Shown: in pieces, positions 1 through 6,303 of the stretch
Position numbering within the stretch: the first letter of the stretch is position 1
How the letters are laid out: each line of letters starts with the position of its first letter
Source of the DNA: a virus
IMG/VR virus record: IMGVR_UViG_3300046642_001019
Coordinates: 1 to 40,664 of that record
Direction: 5' to 3' (one strand)
DNA: 40,664 nucleotides
Program-made: the position numbers and the translations under genes
The notes under the pieces: generated by a model
Told to the model about the DNA's origin: nothing
What the model saw: only the letters and a program-made list of their open reading frames with translations
Database searches by the model: none

Positions 1-54
1 GGCAGTGTATCTACCATTTTGATGCGTCACACATCAAGATGTGGTAGTGTTTTT

Positions 55-76
55 GGTGACGTATCGATACGTCACC
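55..76. promoter_or_regulatory. Perfect 22-bp palindrome, operator candidate
   Basis: The arms GGTGACGTATC and GATACGTCACC are exact reverse complements with no spacer. A partial copy (TATCGATA) follows at 79-86. The site lies between the minus-strand RHH gene and the plus-strand PAS gene, where a lysogeny switch operator would be expected. In the second copy (about 40315-40336) two base pairs of the palindrome are broken, so it may be a variable repressor site. A recombinase attachment site is a less likely alternative. Confidence 0.55.
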
Positions 77-117
77 GTTATCGATACGAGAACTCTCGCT
101 ACCTGTGACGGGCCACG

Positions 118-146
118 CTGACCCGAAACAGTGTAGAACATATGCT
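118..146 (+). promoter_or_regulatory. Candidate sigma70-type promoter for the early operon
   Basis: CTGACC (118-123) and TATGCT (141-146) are separated by 17 nt. Each matches 4 of 6 consensus bases. Both elements are unchanged in the second copy of the region. Downstream, between about 151 and 183, a GC-rich inverted repeat (AGAC/CCGCG paired with CGCGG/GTCT) could form a leader hairpin before the ribosome site GAGGTGAAGG (191-200). Confidence 0.45.
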
Positions 147-209
147 CTAGACAAGACCGCGGGGGGTAGGGGTCGCGGAGTCTGTCGCACGAGGTGAAGG
201 GGTGCGGCG

Positions 210-992
210 ATGGGTGGAGCGCAGAGGGACGAGGCGTGGCAGGCGTATACGGTGCGGTTAGCCTGGGCCACCGACGCGCGCGGCGTACTGGTCAACGCGA
301 ACCAGGCGTTCTGTGCGGTCATGGGCTACAGCCAGCAGGAAGTGGCCGATCATCCCGGCATGTTGTTGCTGCGGCCCCACACCTCGTCAGACGACCCGGA
401 GATCCTGGCTCTGACCGCGGCCAAGCATCGACTCGAGCGGCGCCAGTCGGTCGAGGAACATCTCGTGTCGTGGATCGAAACCAGGGACGGCCAGCGCATC
501 GACCTGCCCGACGCGGTCATGACGTACGACGCGGTCCACTTTCTGTGGGAAGTCGCGGCCGATGTCACGCTTACCTCTATCCCGTCGGGGCCGCAGTTCC
601 GGACGCCGTGGCAAAAGGAGCTGCTGTACCAGTGGCAGCTCGAACATCTCACCCGCACGGTGCAGGACATGGGCAAACGCTTCAAACAGGTGCCCCTGGA
701 AGAGGACCTGCTCGCCGATCACCTGCTGCGCCTGAAAAAGAAACCGCAGCGGCGCAAGCCGCGGCCGGACAAGGGAGCGCGAGCGGTCTCTGAAGCCGAC
801 TTCGACCAGCGCCTGCGGGTAGCCCTCGGCGACGGCAAGGTCACGGTCAAAGCCGTGCTCGAGGCCACCCACGTGGGGCACCACGTCACGCTGCATGGCT
901 ACCTTGCGCCGTACCGTGGCGACCGCGAGGAGACGCCGGGGCAGACGATCAATCGCCTCCGCCTCGAGTGGTTCCCGGACCGGTACTTCTAG
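210..992 (+). CDS. PAS-domain protein, putative phage sensor/regulator
   Basis: 260 aa. Residues about 14-115 read as a PAS fold: a T-D-A-R-G-V-L-V-N-A-N-Q-A-F strand-helix segment, then M-G-Y-S-Q-Q-E-V, and a PAC-like close with E-T-R-D-G-Q and W-E-V-A-A-D-V-T. PAS domains bind small ligands, flavin or haem, or mediate dimerisation. No kinase or cyclase domain follows. The basic C-terminal part (about 155-260, with K-K-K-P-Q-R-R-K) may bind nucleic acid. It is the first gene of the plus-strand early operon, behind a strong ribosome site and a palindromic control region. The second partial copy shows only synonymous changes, so the protein is under purifying selection. A transcriptional or lysis-lysogeny regulator is likely; the ligand is unknown. 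Confidence 0.7.
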   Translation: MGGAQRDEAWQAYTVRLAWATDARGVLVNANQAFCAVMGYSQQEVADHPGMLLLRPHTSSDDPEILALTAAKHRLERRQSVEEHLVSWIETRDGQRIDLPDAVMTYDAVHFLWEVAADVTLTSIPSGPQFRTPWQKELLYQWQLEHLTRTVQDMGKRFKQVPLEEDLLADHLLRLKKKPQRRKPRPDKGARAVSEADFDQRLRVALGDGKVTVKAVLEATHVGHHVTLHGYLAPYRGDREETPGQTINRLRLEWFPDRYF

Positions 993-1005
993 CGCCGGCC
1001 CCGTG

Positions 1006-1040
1006 GTCAGCGGATAGCAAGCACTGACCGGACTGACGTC
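1006..1040 (+). promoter_or_regulatory. Shared 35-bp control element, early copy
   Basis: GTCAG (1006-1010), 11 variable nt, then CACTGACCGGACTGACGTC (1022-1040). The same arrangement occurs on the minus strand at 40035-40069, with the 19 bases identical. The 19-mer contains ACTGAC twice, 8 nt apart, and GTCAG/CTGAC form an inverted pair. Such spacing suits ribbon-helix-helix or similar dimeric repressors. It lies 33 nt before the start at 1074. Confidence 0.65.
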
Positions 1041-1073
1041 TCTTTCGGGTCCGTCCGTCGCAGACTGGGCGGC

Positions 1074-1253
1074 ATGCCGATGCTCTCCCTACCGATTACG
1101 CACAGCGCGTGGGCAAAACTGGAGAAGGTCGCCGAACGCGAAGGCGTTGCGGTCCGCACCCTGATCATCTACAGGATCCGCGATGTCGTCGCCGAGGGCG
1201 ACGCACTGATCGCCACCAGCCCGTCCGAGTCGCTCGAGCCCGCCGCGGCCTAG
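1074..1253 (+). CDS. Small ribbon-helix-helix-like protein
   Basis: 59 aa, ATG at 1074 (a second ATG at 1080 is possible). The N-terminal strand M-L-S-L-P-I-T is followed by two helices (A-W-A-K-L-E-K-V-A-E-R-E-G and R-T-L-I-I-Y-R-I-R-D-V-V-A), the layout of Arc/MetJ/CopG-type repressors. The family match is by shape only. It sits directly behind the 35-bp control element that also precedes the recombinase module, so it may bind that element itself, or be controlled by the phage RHH protein at 40087. The gene ends 4 nt before the Gp157 gene and is probably in the same operon. Confidence 0.55.
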   Translation: MPMLSLPITHSAWAKLEKVAEREGVAVRTLIIYRIRDVVAEGDALIATSPSESLEPAAA

Positions 1254-1257
1254 TTCG

Positions 1258-1851
1258 ATGGCCGACACCGACCCTGGCACCGCCGTGTCCGTTGCCGAAG
1301 CCAGCCGCTCGTTCGTGGCGGCCGCCCAGCGGCTGCCCACGCTCTTCGACCTCGAGGACACGGCATACCAGTTGCTGGCGTTGCTCGACGACACCGACGA
1401 TCCCGTCGAGCTCGCCGACGTCGAGGCGGTCGCCGAGGTCAAGGCCCAGCTCGCCCTGGTCGACCAGATGCTGATGGAAAAGACCGAGTCGTACGTCAGC
1501 GTCATCCGCTCGCTGGAAGCGATGGCCGAGGCACGCAAGGTCGAAGCCGACCGACTCAGGGACCGCGCGAAGACCGCCGAGCGCCACGCTGACTGGCTCA
1601 AAGCACGGTTGCTGACGCACATGCAGACGACCGGGCGTGAGCGCATCGAGACGTCGCGGTTTACGTTGACGGCCCGCACCAATCCGCCGTCGGTGGTGGT
1701 CGTGGATGCCGCCGCGGTACCCCACGAGTTCGAGCGCACGCGGTGGATCATCGACGTCGATAAGCGGGCCATTCTGGCGCACGTGAAGGCCACGGGCGAG
1801 ATCCCCGCGGGCGTGGACATTACCCGCTCGTCACGACTGGAAGTCCGATGA
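1258..1851 (+). CDS. Siphovirus Gp157-family protein
   Basis: 197 aa. The N-terminal two thirds is helical and charged (coiled-coil, about 60-130). The C-terminal part has the family signature: T-L-T-A-R-T-N-P-P-S-V-V-V, then P-H-E-F-E-R, I-D-K/R-x-x-I-L-A-H-V-K-A-T-G-E and a final R-S-S-R-L-E-V. Gp157 proteins lie in the replication or early region of many phages, were linked to phage resistance in Streptococcus thermophilus, and are of uncertain biochemical role. ATG follows the RHH-like gene by 4 nt and the stop overlaps the next ATG (ATGA). Confidence 0.8.
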   Translation: MADTDPGTAVSVAEASRSFVAAAQRLPTLFDLEDTAYQLLALLDDTDDPVELADVEAVAEVKAQLALVDQMLMEKTESYVSVIRSLEAMAEARKVEADRLRDRAKTAERHADWLKARLLTHMQTTGRERIETSRFTLTARTNPPSVVVVDAAAVPHEFERTRWIIDVDKRAILAHVKATGEIPAGVDITRSSRLEVR

Positions 1852-2048
1852 AACGACACCAGCGCGTGCGCTGCGACTACGCCTTTTTCAACTTGAGAGG
1901 CCTGGAGGGCTCGTGGATGAAGCTCAACCGAATCACGCGTGGCGCGATCCAACGCGGCGAGTTCGTCCACTGGGTGGACGCCTGCGTTTTACCGAGCGGC
2001 CACGAGGGTGACCACGTGCTGCCGACCATGCCCCAGGTGACTCGCTAG
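1848..2048 (+). CDS. Hypothetical protein with GHxGDH motif
   Basis: 66 aa. ATGA overlap with the Gp157 stop sets the start; an internal ATG at 1917 is an alternative. The C-terminal part contains C-V-L-P-S-G-H-E-G-D-H-V, a Cys/His pattern common in short phage proteins and possibly a metal site. It overlaps the next gene at its stop (TAGTG). No function can be assigned. The tight packing in the operon is the main argument that it is real. Confidence 0.55.
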   Translation: MKRHQRVRCDYAFFNLRGLEGSWMKLNRITRGAIQRGEFVHWVDACVLPSGHEGDHVLPTMPQVTR

Positions 2049-2467
2049 TGGCCAGGTTCGCGGTCGGCGTGGTGTTCGGCATCGTCGTCGGCTCGACGCT
2101 CGGAGCCGCGCTGGCCATCCACGCCTCAGATGCTGACGGGCATCTCGTGTCCGCTGCAACGGACGAGGAGTCCGACGCACCGGACGTCGTCGCCGAGCCA
2201 GAGCCGACACTGGAGCCGATACCGTCCGTGTGGCTGCGCCTTGCCCAGTGTGAGTCCACCGGTAACTGGGGCATCAATACGGGCAACGGGTACTACGGCG
2301 GGCTCCAGGAAGACCTGAGCTTCTGGCGCAATCACGGTGGGCTGGCGTACGCGTCGCGTCCCGACCTGGCATCGCCAGCCGCGCAGATCGCCGTCGCCGA
2401 GCGAGGCCTGGCCGTCCAGGGGTGGGGAGCCTGGCCGGCGTGCTCTCGCCGACTGGGGTTGCGGTGA
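2048..2467 (+). CDS. Resuscitation-promoting factor (Rpf)-like transglycosylase
   Basis: 139 aa, GTG start overlapping the previous stop. Residues about 3-25 form a hydrophobic signal or membrane anchor (F-A-V-G-V-V-F-G-I-V-V-G). After an acidic Pro/Glu linker, residues about 60-138 match the Rpf catalytic domain: W-L-R-L-A-Q-C-E-S-T-G-N-W with the catalytic Glu, N-T-G-N-G-Y-Y-G-G-L-Q, and the end G-W-G-A-W-P-A-C-S-R-R-L-G-L. Rpf enzymes cleave peptidoglycan and wake dormant actinobacteria. The location in the early replication operon, away from the late lysis genes, is odd. It could act at the wall during early infection or in lysogens, or be a lysis factor that has moved. Confidence 0.85.
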   Translation: MARFAVGVVFGIVVGSTLGAALAIHASDADGHLVSAATDEESDAPDVVAEPEPTLEPIPSVWLRLAQCESTGNWGINTGNGYYGGLQEDLSFWRNHGGLAYASRPDLASPAAQIAVAERGLAVQGWGAWPACSRRLGLR

Positions 2468-2772
2468 AGTACCGCGCTGCCGACCACATCTCGGTCCGCG
2501 AGTGGCTCGCGTTCGTCGCGATTTTCTCCATTGTGCCGCTGCTCGTCGCCGCGGTCATTGCCATCGTCATCCGTGTGTTGAAGGGTTTTTCACCAGTGGC
2601 GAGCGCGGCGCCATATCCGCGCGTGTGGGCAGGAATCCCAGCATGCCGCAAAAACCAACCAGCGCATTCGCGCCGTCGATCGACGTCGACGATTCCAACA
2701 AGTACCTCGTCGAGCTCGTCGCCATGGACGAACAGCCATCGCAATTTCGCGACAAAAGAAAAGACGCCATGA
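2464..2772 (+). CDS. Small single-pass membrane protein, possible truncated/extended tail
   Basis: 102 aa from the GTG at 2464, which overlaps the Rpf stop (GTGA). Residues about 13-40 form one strong membrane helix (W-L-A-F-V-A-I-F-S-I-V-P-L-L-V-A-A-V-I) ending in R-V-L-K-G-F. A small membrane protein beside a muralytic enzyme could be a holin-like partner. The last 43 residues run through the start of the next gene and are Ser/Thr/Arg-rich without structure, so the original stop was probably lost or a small frameshift occurred near 2600-2640. The membrane segment is credible and the tail is doubtful. Confidence 0.5.
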   Translation: MKYRAADHISVREWLAFVAIFSIVPLLVAAVIAIVIRVLKGFSPVASAAPYPRVWAGIPACRKNQPAHSRRRSTSTIPTSTSSSSSPWTNSHRNFATKEKTP

Positions 2773-3161
2773 TGTGCACCTACAAATTCAACATGTGGGA
2801 CATGGAGACCGGGCAGGGGATCATCGACGACAACACCGGCGAAATGTTCGAGCTCTGGAAAATTACCAACGACCTGACCTACGACAACCCGGCGACCAAC
2901 AAGATTGCGCCGGGCCGCGAGATCGCCAACGCCCTGGTCGGCCACCGGTTGACGGACGACGAGGTCAACGAGATGCTCGACTCCGGCTGGGAGGACGCGC
3001 TCGTCGGCAAGAAAGCCATCGCGGACGTGGAGTGGGCCGAGTTGTCCGACGGCGACCAGCGGCTGCGTCTGCTGCGCCTCAAGCCCTACGTGAAGAAGGC
3101 GCGCCAGCCTGTCGCGGCAGCCGCAAGCAAGCGCAACGTGCTCGAGGAGGATGACCAGTAA
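2643..3161 (+). CDS. Hypothetical early protein
   Basis: 172 aa. The ATG at 2643 is preceded by AGGA and begins M-P-Q-K-P. The sequence is acidic and compact, with D-D-S-N-K-Y-L-V-E-L near the start and a middle part rich in Asp/Asn. It ends with a basic patch (R-L-K-P-Y-V-K-K-A-R) and an acidic tip E-E-D-D-Q, a tip seen in many single-strand-binding proteins. Its position between Gp157 and the primase would suit a replication or ssDNA-binding accessory protein, but I do not recognise the family. The gene following starts 3 nt after its stop. Confidence 0.7.
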   Translation: MPQKPTSAFAPSIDVDDSNKYLVELVAMDEQPSQFRDKRKDAMMCTYKFNMWDMETGQGIIDDNTGEMFELWKITNDLTYDNPATNKIAPGREIANALVGHRLTDDEVNEMLDSGWEDALVGKKAIADVEWAELSDGDQRLRLLRLKPYVKKARQPVAAAASKRNVLEEDDQ

Positions 3162-3164
3162 GCC

Positions 3165-3386
3165 ATGACCGACGTTGCCGTGTCGCGTGCTGAGCAGGCA
3201 GAGCTCTACGACCTGGTACAGACGGAGATGGATCGCGTGTTCGCGAAGATGAAGGCGCCGACTCGGAAGATTCCCCCGATTGTTATCGGCGGAATCGATT
3301 GCACGCCGTCGCACGAGAGACTGCATGAACTGCGCTGGCAGAAACTCGAGGTTCTCGCTGCGTTGAGGGCCAAGTTGAGCGCATGA
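3165..3386 (+). CDS. Hypothetical protein
   Basis: 73 aa, ATG 3 nt after the previous stop. It is mostly helical (A-E-Q-A-E-L-Y-D-L-V-Q-T-E-M and H-E-R-L-H-E-L-R-W-Q-K-L-E-V-L), with a short I-P-P-I-V-I-G-G-I insert. No catalytic or metal motif is visible. The stop overlaps the next start (ATGA), and co-expression with the replication genes is likely. Confidence 0.6.
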   Translation: MTDVAVSRAEQAELYDLVQTEMDRVFAKMKAPTRKIPPIVIGGIDCTPSHERLHELRWQKLEVLAALRAKLSA

Positions 3387-3649
3387 GTCGGTGGCTCCTG
3401 GTCGAACTCGACGAGGACCTCGCCGCTCAACACACCACCCCGACCGGGGTGTTCGTCTCGATCAAGTTGGTATCGGGAGTGGTGCGCGTGGTCGACCTGT
3501 CGGCGATCTCGCGCGAGACGCTCGGCTTGATGCTCCTCCCCGAAGAGCAGACGTGGGAGTACACCCAGCGCAAGGGCGGCACGTCCTACAACGCTATCCG
3601 TAACCACAACAAGCGCAAGCGGCAGCCACCCCTGCCGCTAGAGCCGTGA
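3383..3649 (+). CDS. Hypothetical protein
   Basis: 88 aa, ATGA overlap with the previous gene. The N-terminal part alternates strands (W-L-L-V-E-L-D-E-D-L, G-V-F-V-S-I-K-L, V-V-R-V-V-D-L). The C-terminus is strongly basic (N-K-R-K-R-Q). This suggests a small beta-rich nucleic-acid-associated protein. The family is not recognised. The stop overlaps the GTG of the nuclease gene. Confidence 0.6.
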   Translation: MSRWLLVELDEDLAAQHTTPTGVFVSIKLVSGVVRVVDLSAISRETLGLMLLPEEQTWEYTQRKGGTSYNAIRNHNKRKRQPPLPLEP

Positions 3650-4047
3650 GCCAACGGAAGCTCACGCAGCCACCGCTGGACGGTCCCGACTTCCGTCGGC
3701 TGATGGACGGGCGGCTCAGCGAAGCCGCCTGGCAGAAACAGGTCGAAGAGCGGCTCACCGTCTTCGGCTGGTGGTGGTTGCACATCCCGCCCAACGTGGT
3801 GGTGTGTACGCGCTGCCACACGAAGATCTACCGCGGTATCGAAAAAGGCTTCCCGGACATCTTCGCGATCAAGCCTCCGTACATGCTGTGGCTCGAGCTC
3901 AAGGCAGAACGCGGCCATCTCGAGACGGAGCAGCGGCGCGTGGGCGCCATGTTGACCGCGTGCGGTCAGACGTTCGTGCAGGCCCGGCCGCGCGACCGCG
4001 AGCGCGTGCTGCAGTTGATCACTCATCCCGAGGTTCACGTCCTATGA
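3646..4047 (+). CDS. VRR-NUC domain nuclease
   Basis: 133 aa, GTG start in a GTGA overlap. The domain covers about residues 25-125. The PD-(D/E)xK core is visible: E35 in the first helix, G68-F-P70-D71 as motif II, E84-L-K86 as motif III, and T-E-Q96-R-R in the following helix. VRR-NUC proteins are Holliday-junction or flap-type nucleases, and many phages carry them beside replication genes. A C-T-R-C pair at 54-57 may hold zinc. It overlaps the primase-helicase gene by 4 nt, so the two are translationally coupled. The probable job is resolving replication or recombination intermediates. Confidence 0.85.
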   Translation: MSQRKLTQPPLDGPDFRRLMDGRLSEAAWQKQVEERLTVFGWWWLHIPPNVVVCTRCHTKIYRGIEKGFPDIFAIKPPYMLWLELKAERGHLETEQRRVGAMLTACGQTFVQARPRDRERVLQLITHPEVHVL

Positions 4048-5939
4048 CGACCACCGAGACCGACGCGCTCGTCCTCGCTGCCCTGAACTACGCCGAGATC
4101 GGCTGGCCGGTGGTCCCGCTGCACACGCCGGTGGACGGGGTGTGCGACTGCCCCAAGCGCGCCCGCTGCGAGAGTCCGGGAAAACATCCGCGGACGCTGC
4201 ACGGCCTCGACGACGCGAGTTGCGACGAGGCAACCATCCGTCGCTGGTGGACGATGTTTCCGCGGGCCAACATCGGCATCGACCTGGCGCGCGCCGGCCT
4301 GGTCGACATCGCGCCGGACTCGCTCGAGTGGTTCGCCGAGTTCACCGCGCGCGGCTTGCCGTCGACGCCGCGGTTTGCCTCGGGCGGCGGCGAGGGCCAC
4401 GCGCATCACCTGTACCGACGGCCGGAGCACTGCGAGGTGTATCGCGACTGCCACACCGGGGAGTACGACGTGCTGAGCGCCGGCTACGCGGTGATGCCGC
4501 CGAGCCTGCACCAGAGCGGGCGTCTGTACACGTGGCTCGAGCCCGCCAGCGGCATCCTGCTGGAGACGGCCAGGAAGATGGCGCCGGAGTGGGGTGTGGC
4601 GATGCTGGCGCGCCACCGACGGCCGATCGCGGCGCCGCAGGCTGACGACGAGGACGCGCCACCGGTGGTGCTGTCGCTCGAAGGCATGGAGCGCTGGTCG
4701 GGGCGGGTCTATGACCGTCGGCTGAACGGACACGTCGATCGCAGCCACTCGCTGTGGTCGCTGGCGGTGCGCCTGCTCGAGGCGGGCTGTCGGCCGTCGT
4801 TCGTCGAGGAGCTGCTCGCCGAGCGCGACGTGGCCCTCGGCTGGGAGAAGTTTTCGAAGCGCGGCGACGCCGCCGAGCGGTATCGCATCATCACCGCGGC
4901 GGCGGTAGCTGGCCAGGGACCGGGGCGGATTCGGCTCAAGCCGAAGGCGCCAGCGCAGCCGGTCGCGACACGCTATGGCTGGATGACGGCCCAGGAGATC
5001 CGGGAAGTCGAAGAAGAAGACATCGCGTGGTACGCGACCGGGTTCGTGGGCAATGGGCTGATCACGCTGCTTGACGGCAAGGCAAAGCTTGCAGGCAAGA
5101 CGACGCTGTTGCTTGCCCTGGTGCATGCGGTGCTGCACGGCGAAGAGTTCCTGGGGCAGCGGACCACCTACAGCCCCGTGGTGTATCTGACCGAGCAATC
5201 TGGACCGAGCTTCCGCCGCAATCTGTCGCGTGCGGGTTTGCTTGATCGGGCAGATCTCCACGTGTTGATGTGGAGTCGTATCGAAAATCCCGAGTGGCCG
5301 GCGATCGTGGCTGAAGCGTGCGTACAGGCACGAGGCTGGGGTGCTGGCGTGATGATTATCGATACGTTGCCGCAGTTCGCGTCACTTCGCGGCGAGGACG
5401 AGAACCGGTCCGGGGCGATTCTGGAGATGATGAAGCCGCTCCAGGCAGCAATCGGGGGTGGACTCGCGGTGCTGGCGAGCCGTCATGATCGCAAGAGTGG
5501 TGGCGAGGTAGGTGACAGCGGGCGTGGGTCAGGGGCTGGCACCGGGATCGCCGACATCATCCTGCACGTGCAGCGGTTGCCTGGCAACGAGGTAGGCAAG
5601 GAGCGCCAGCGGTTGATGGATACGGTCAGTCGGCTCGAGGAGACGCCCGAGCGGATGCTGATCGAGCTCGAGCCAGGCACCGCGGAGACGCCGAACGTGT
5701 TCCGACTCGTGGGCGATGCGCGAAGGGTACAGCACGAGGAGATGCGCATCGAGATTCTGGCGGCGCTGCCGACCGCTGATCACCGGGAGGACGCGCCAGA
5801 ATTCGAAGAGCTCCGCAAAGACCTGGGTATCCGTGCGTTGGAATTGCGGCGTGAACTGAACGGTCTGATCGTCCAGGGGCTGGCGGCGTACTTTGGACGG
5901 CCGCGGCGCTACTACCAGCCGGCCCGTGACGATGACTGA
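4044..5939 (+). CDS. Bifunctional primase-polymerase / RepA-like helicase
   Basis: 631 aa from the ATG at 4044 (ATGA overlap). Residues 1-200 are a Prim-Pol domain: G-W-P-V-V-P-L at 20-26, a C-D-C...C...G-K-H-P-R zinc-knuckle-like stretch at 34-50, the acidic motif V-D88-I-A-P-D92, and S-G-G-G-E-G-H-A-H-H at 113-122. After a helical linker, residues about 330-560 form a RecA-fold AAA_25/RepA-type ATPase, with Walker A around D344-G-K...A-G-K352-T and Walker B V-M-I-I-D440. A winged-helix-like tail follows. Such fusions act as combined primase and replicative helicase in phages and plasmids. This is the core replication protein and no separate polymerase is seen, so elongation probably relies on the host. 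Confidence 0.88.
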   Translation: MTTTETDALVLAALNYAEIGWPVVPLHTPVDGVCDCPKRARCESPGKHPRTLHGLDDASCDEATIRRWWTMFPRANIGIDLARAGLVDIAPDSLEWFAEFTARGLPSTPRFASGGGEGHAHHLYRRPEHCEVYRDCHTGEYDVLSAGYAVMPPSLHQSGRLYTWLEPASGILLETARKMAPEWGVAMLARHRRPIAAPQADDEDAPPVVLSLEGMERWSGRVYDRRLNGHVDRSHSLWSLAVRLLEAGCRPSFVEELLAERDVALGWEKFSKRGDAAERYRIITAAAVAGQGPGRIRLKPKAPAQPVATRYGWMTAQEIREVEEEDIAWYATGFVGNGLITLLDGKAKLAGKTTLLLALVHAVLHGEEFLGQRTTYSPVVYLTEQSGPSFRRNLSRAGLLDRADLHVLMWSRIENPEWPAIVAEACVQARGWGAGVMIIDTLPQFASLRGEDENRSGAILEMMKPLQAAIGGGLAVLASRHDRKSGGEVGDSGRGSGAGTGIADIILHVQRLPGNEVGKERQRLMDTVSRLEETPERMLIELEPGTAETPNVFRLVGDARRVQHEEMRIEILAALPTADHREDAPEFEELRKDLGIRALELRRELNGLIVQGLAAYFGRPRRYYQPARDDD

Positions 5940-5961
5940 GTTTAGTTCTAAAGCGGACGTC

Positions 5962-6005
5962 CCGGCGTCCCATTCCTATACCGGACGCGGGACGCCGGAT
6001 TTTTT
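5962..6005 (+). terminator. Rho-independent terminator after the primase-helicase
   Basis: Perfect 10-bp arms CCGGCGTCCC (5962-5971) and GGGACGCCGG (5989-5998), a 17-nt loop, then A and six T (6000-6005). It would divide or attenuate the early operon between the replication gene and the nuclease gene group. Confidence 0.85.
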
Positions 6006-6016
6006 GGGGGAAAAAC

Positions 6017-6303
6017 GTGGCAAAGCAGGCGTGGATTTACGAAGCGAAAGGGTGGGTGCTGAGGACGCTTCAGCCCGTGGACGAGCCGACGTTCCGTCGT
6101 CTGGGCTGGTGGCGGATCGTCGAAACCGGGAAGTTCGTGAACGAGCAGGACGAGATGAGGGGTACTGGCCCCCGAAAGTGATCTGGGGTCGCGAGCAGGG
6201 CTGGCTGAACGTGCGCGACCCGTGGGGGCAGTGGCACTCGATCCTGGCCAGGGAAGCGCCGACGGGCTATGCGCGGCTGGCCACGCTGGCGAAGCGCCGA
6301 TGA
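6017..6303 (+). CDS. Hypothetical Trp-rich protein split across two frames (apparent -1 shift)
   Basis: From the GTG at 6017 (ribosome site GGGGGAA at 6006) one frame gives M-A-K-Q-A-W-I-Y-E...F-V-N-E-Q-D-E-M and stops at 6179-6181 after an unlikely tail. The -1 frame continues naturally as G-Y-W-P-P-K-V-I-W-G-R-E-Q-G-W...L-A-K-R-R to 6303. The change falls near A-GGG-GT at about 6157-6163. A programmed slip, a sequence error or a natural lesion could explain it. Alternatively these are two coupled genes, 6017-6181 and 6178-6303, because GTGA at 6178-6181 is a possible restart. No function is recognised. The stop overlaps the next start. Confidence 0.5.

Larger units (their letters stand above)
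1..405. repeat. Terminal direct repeat, copy A (diverged)
   Basis: This stretch returns at 40261-40664. It holds the intergenic control region and the first 65 codons of the PAS-domain gene. The copies differ by scattered substitutions and a small indel in the non-coding part. In the coding part there are eight differences, all synonymous third positions in the first 26 codons, followed by 118 identical bases. The unit length is therefore about 40,259-40,260 bp. The pattern means real divergence between two versions, not sequencing noise. Confidence 0.95.

Noticed and set aside
55-76. attP core site for the serine recombinase
   Set aside because: The site is a perfect palindrome without the asymmetric central dinucleotide expected, and both copies differ over the whole region and not only across a core.
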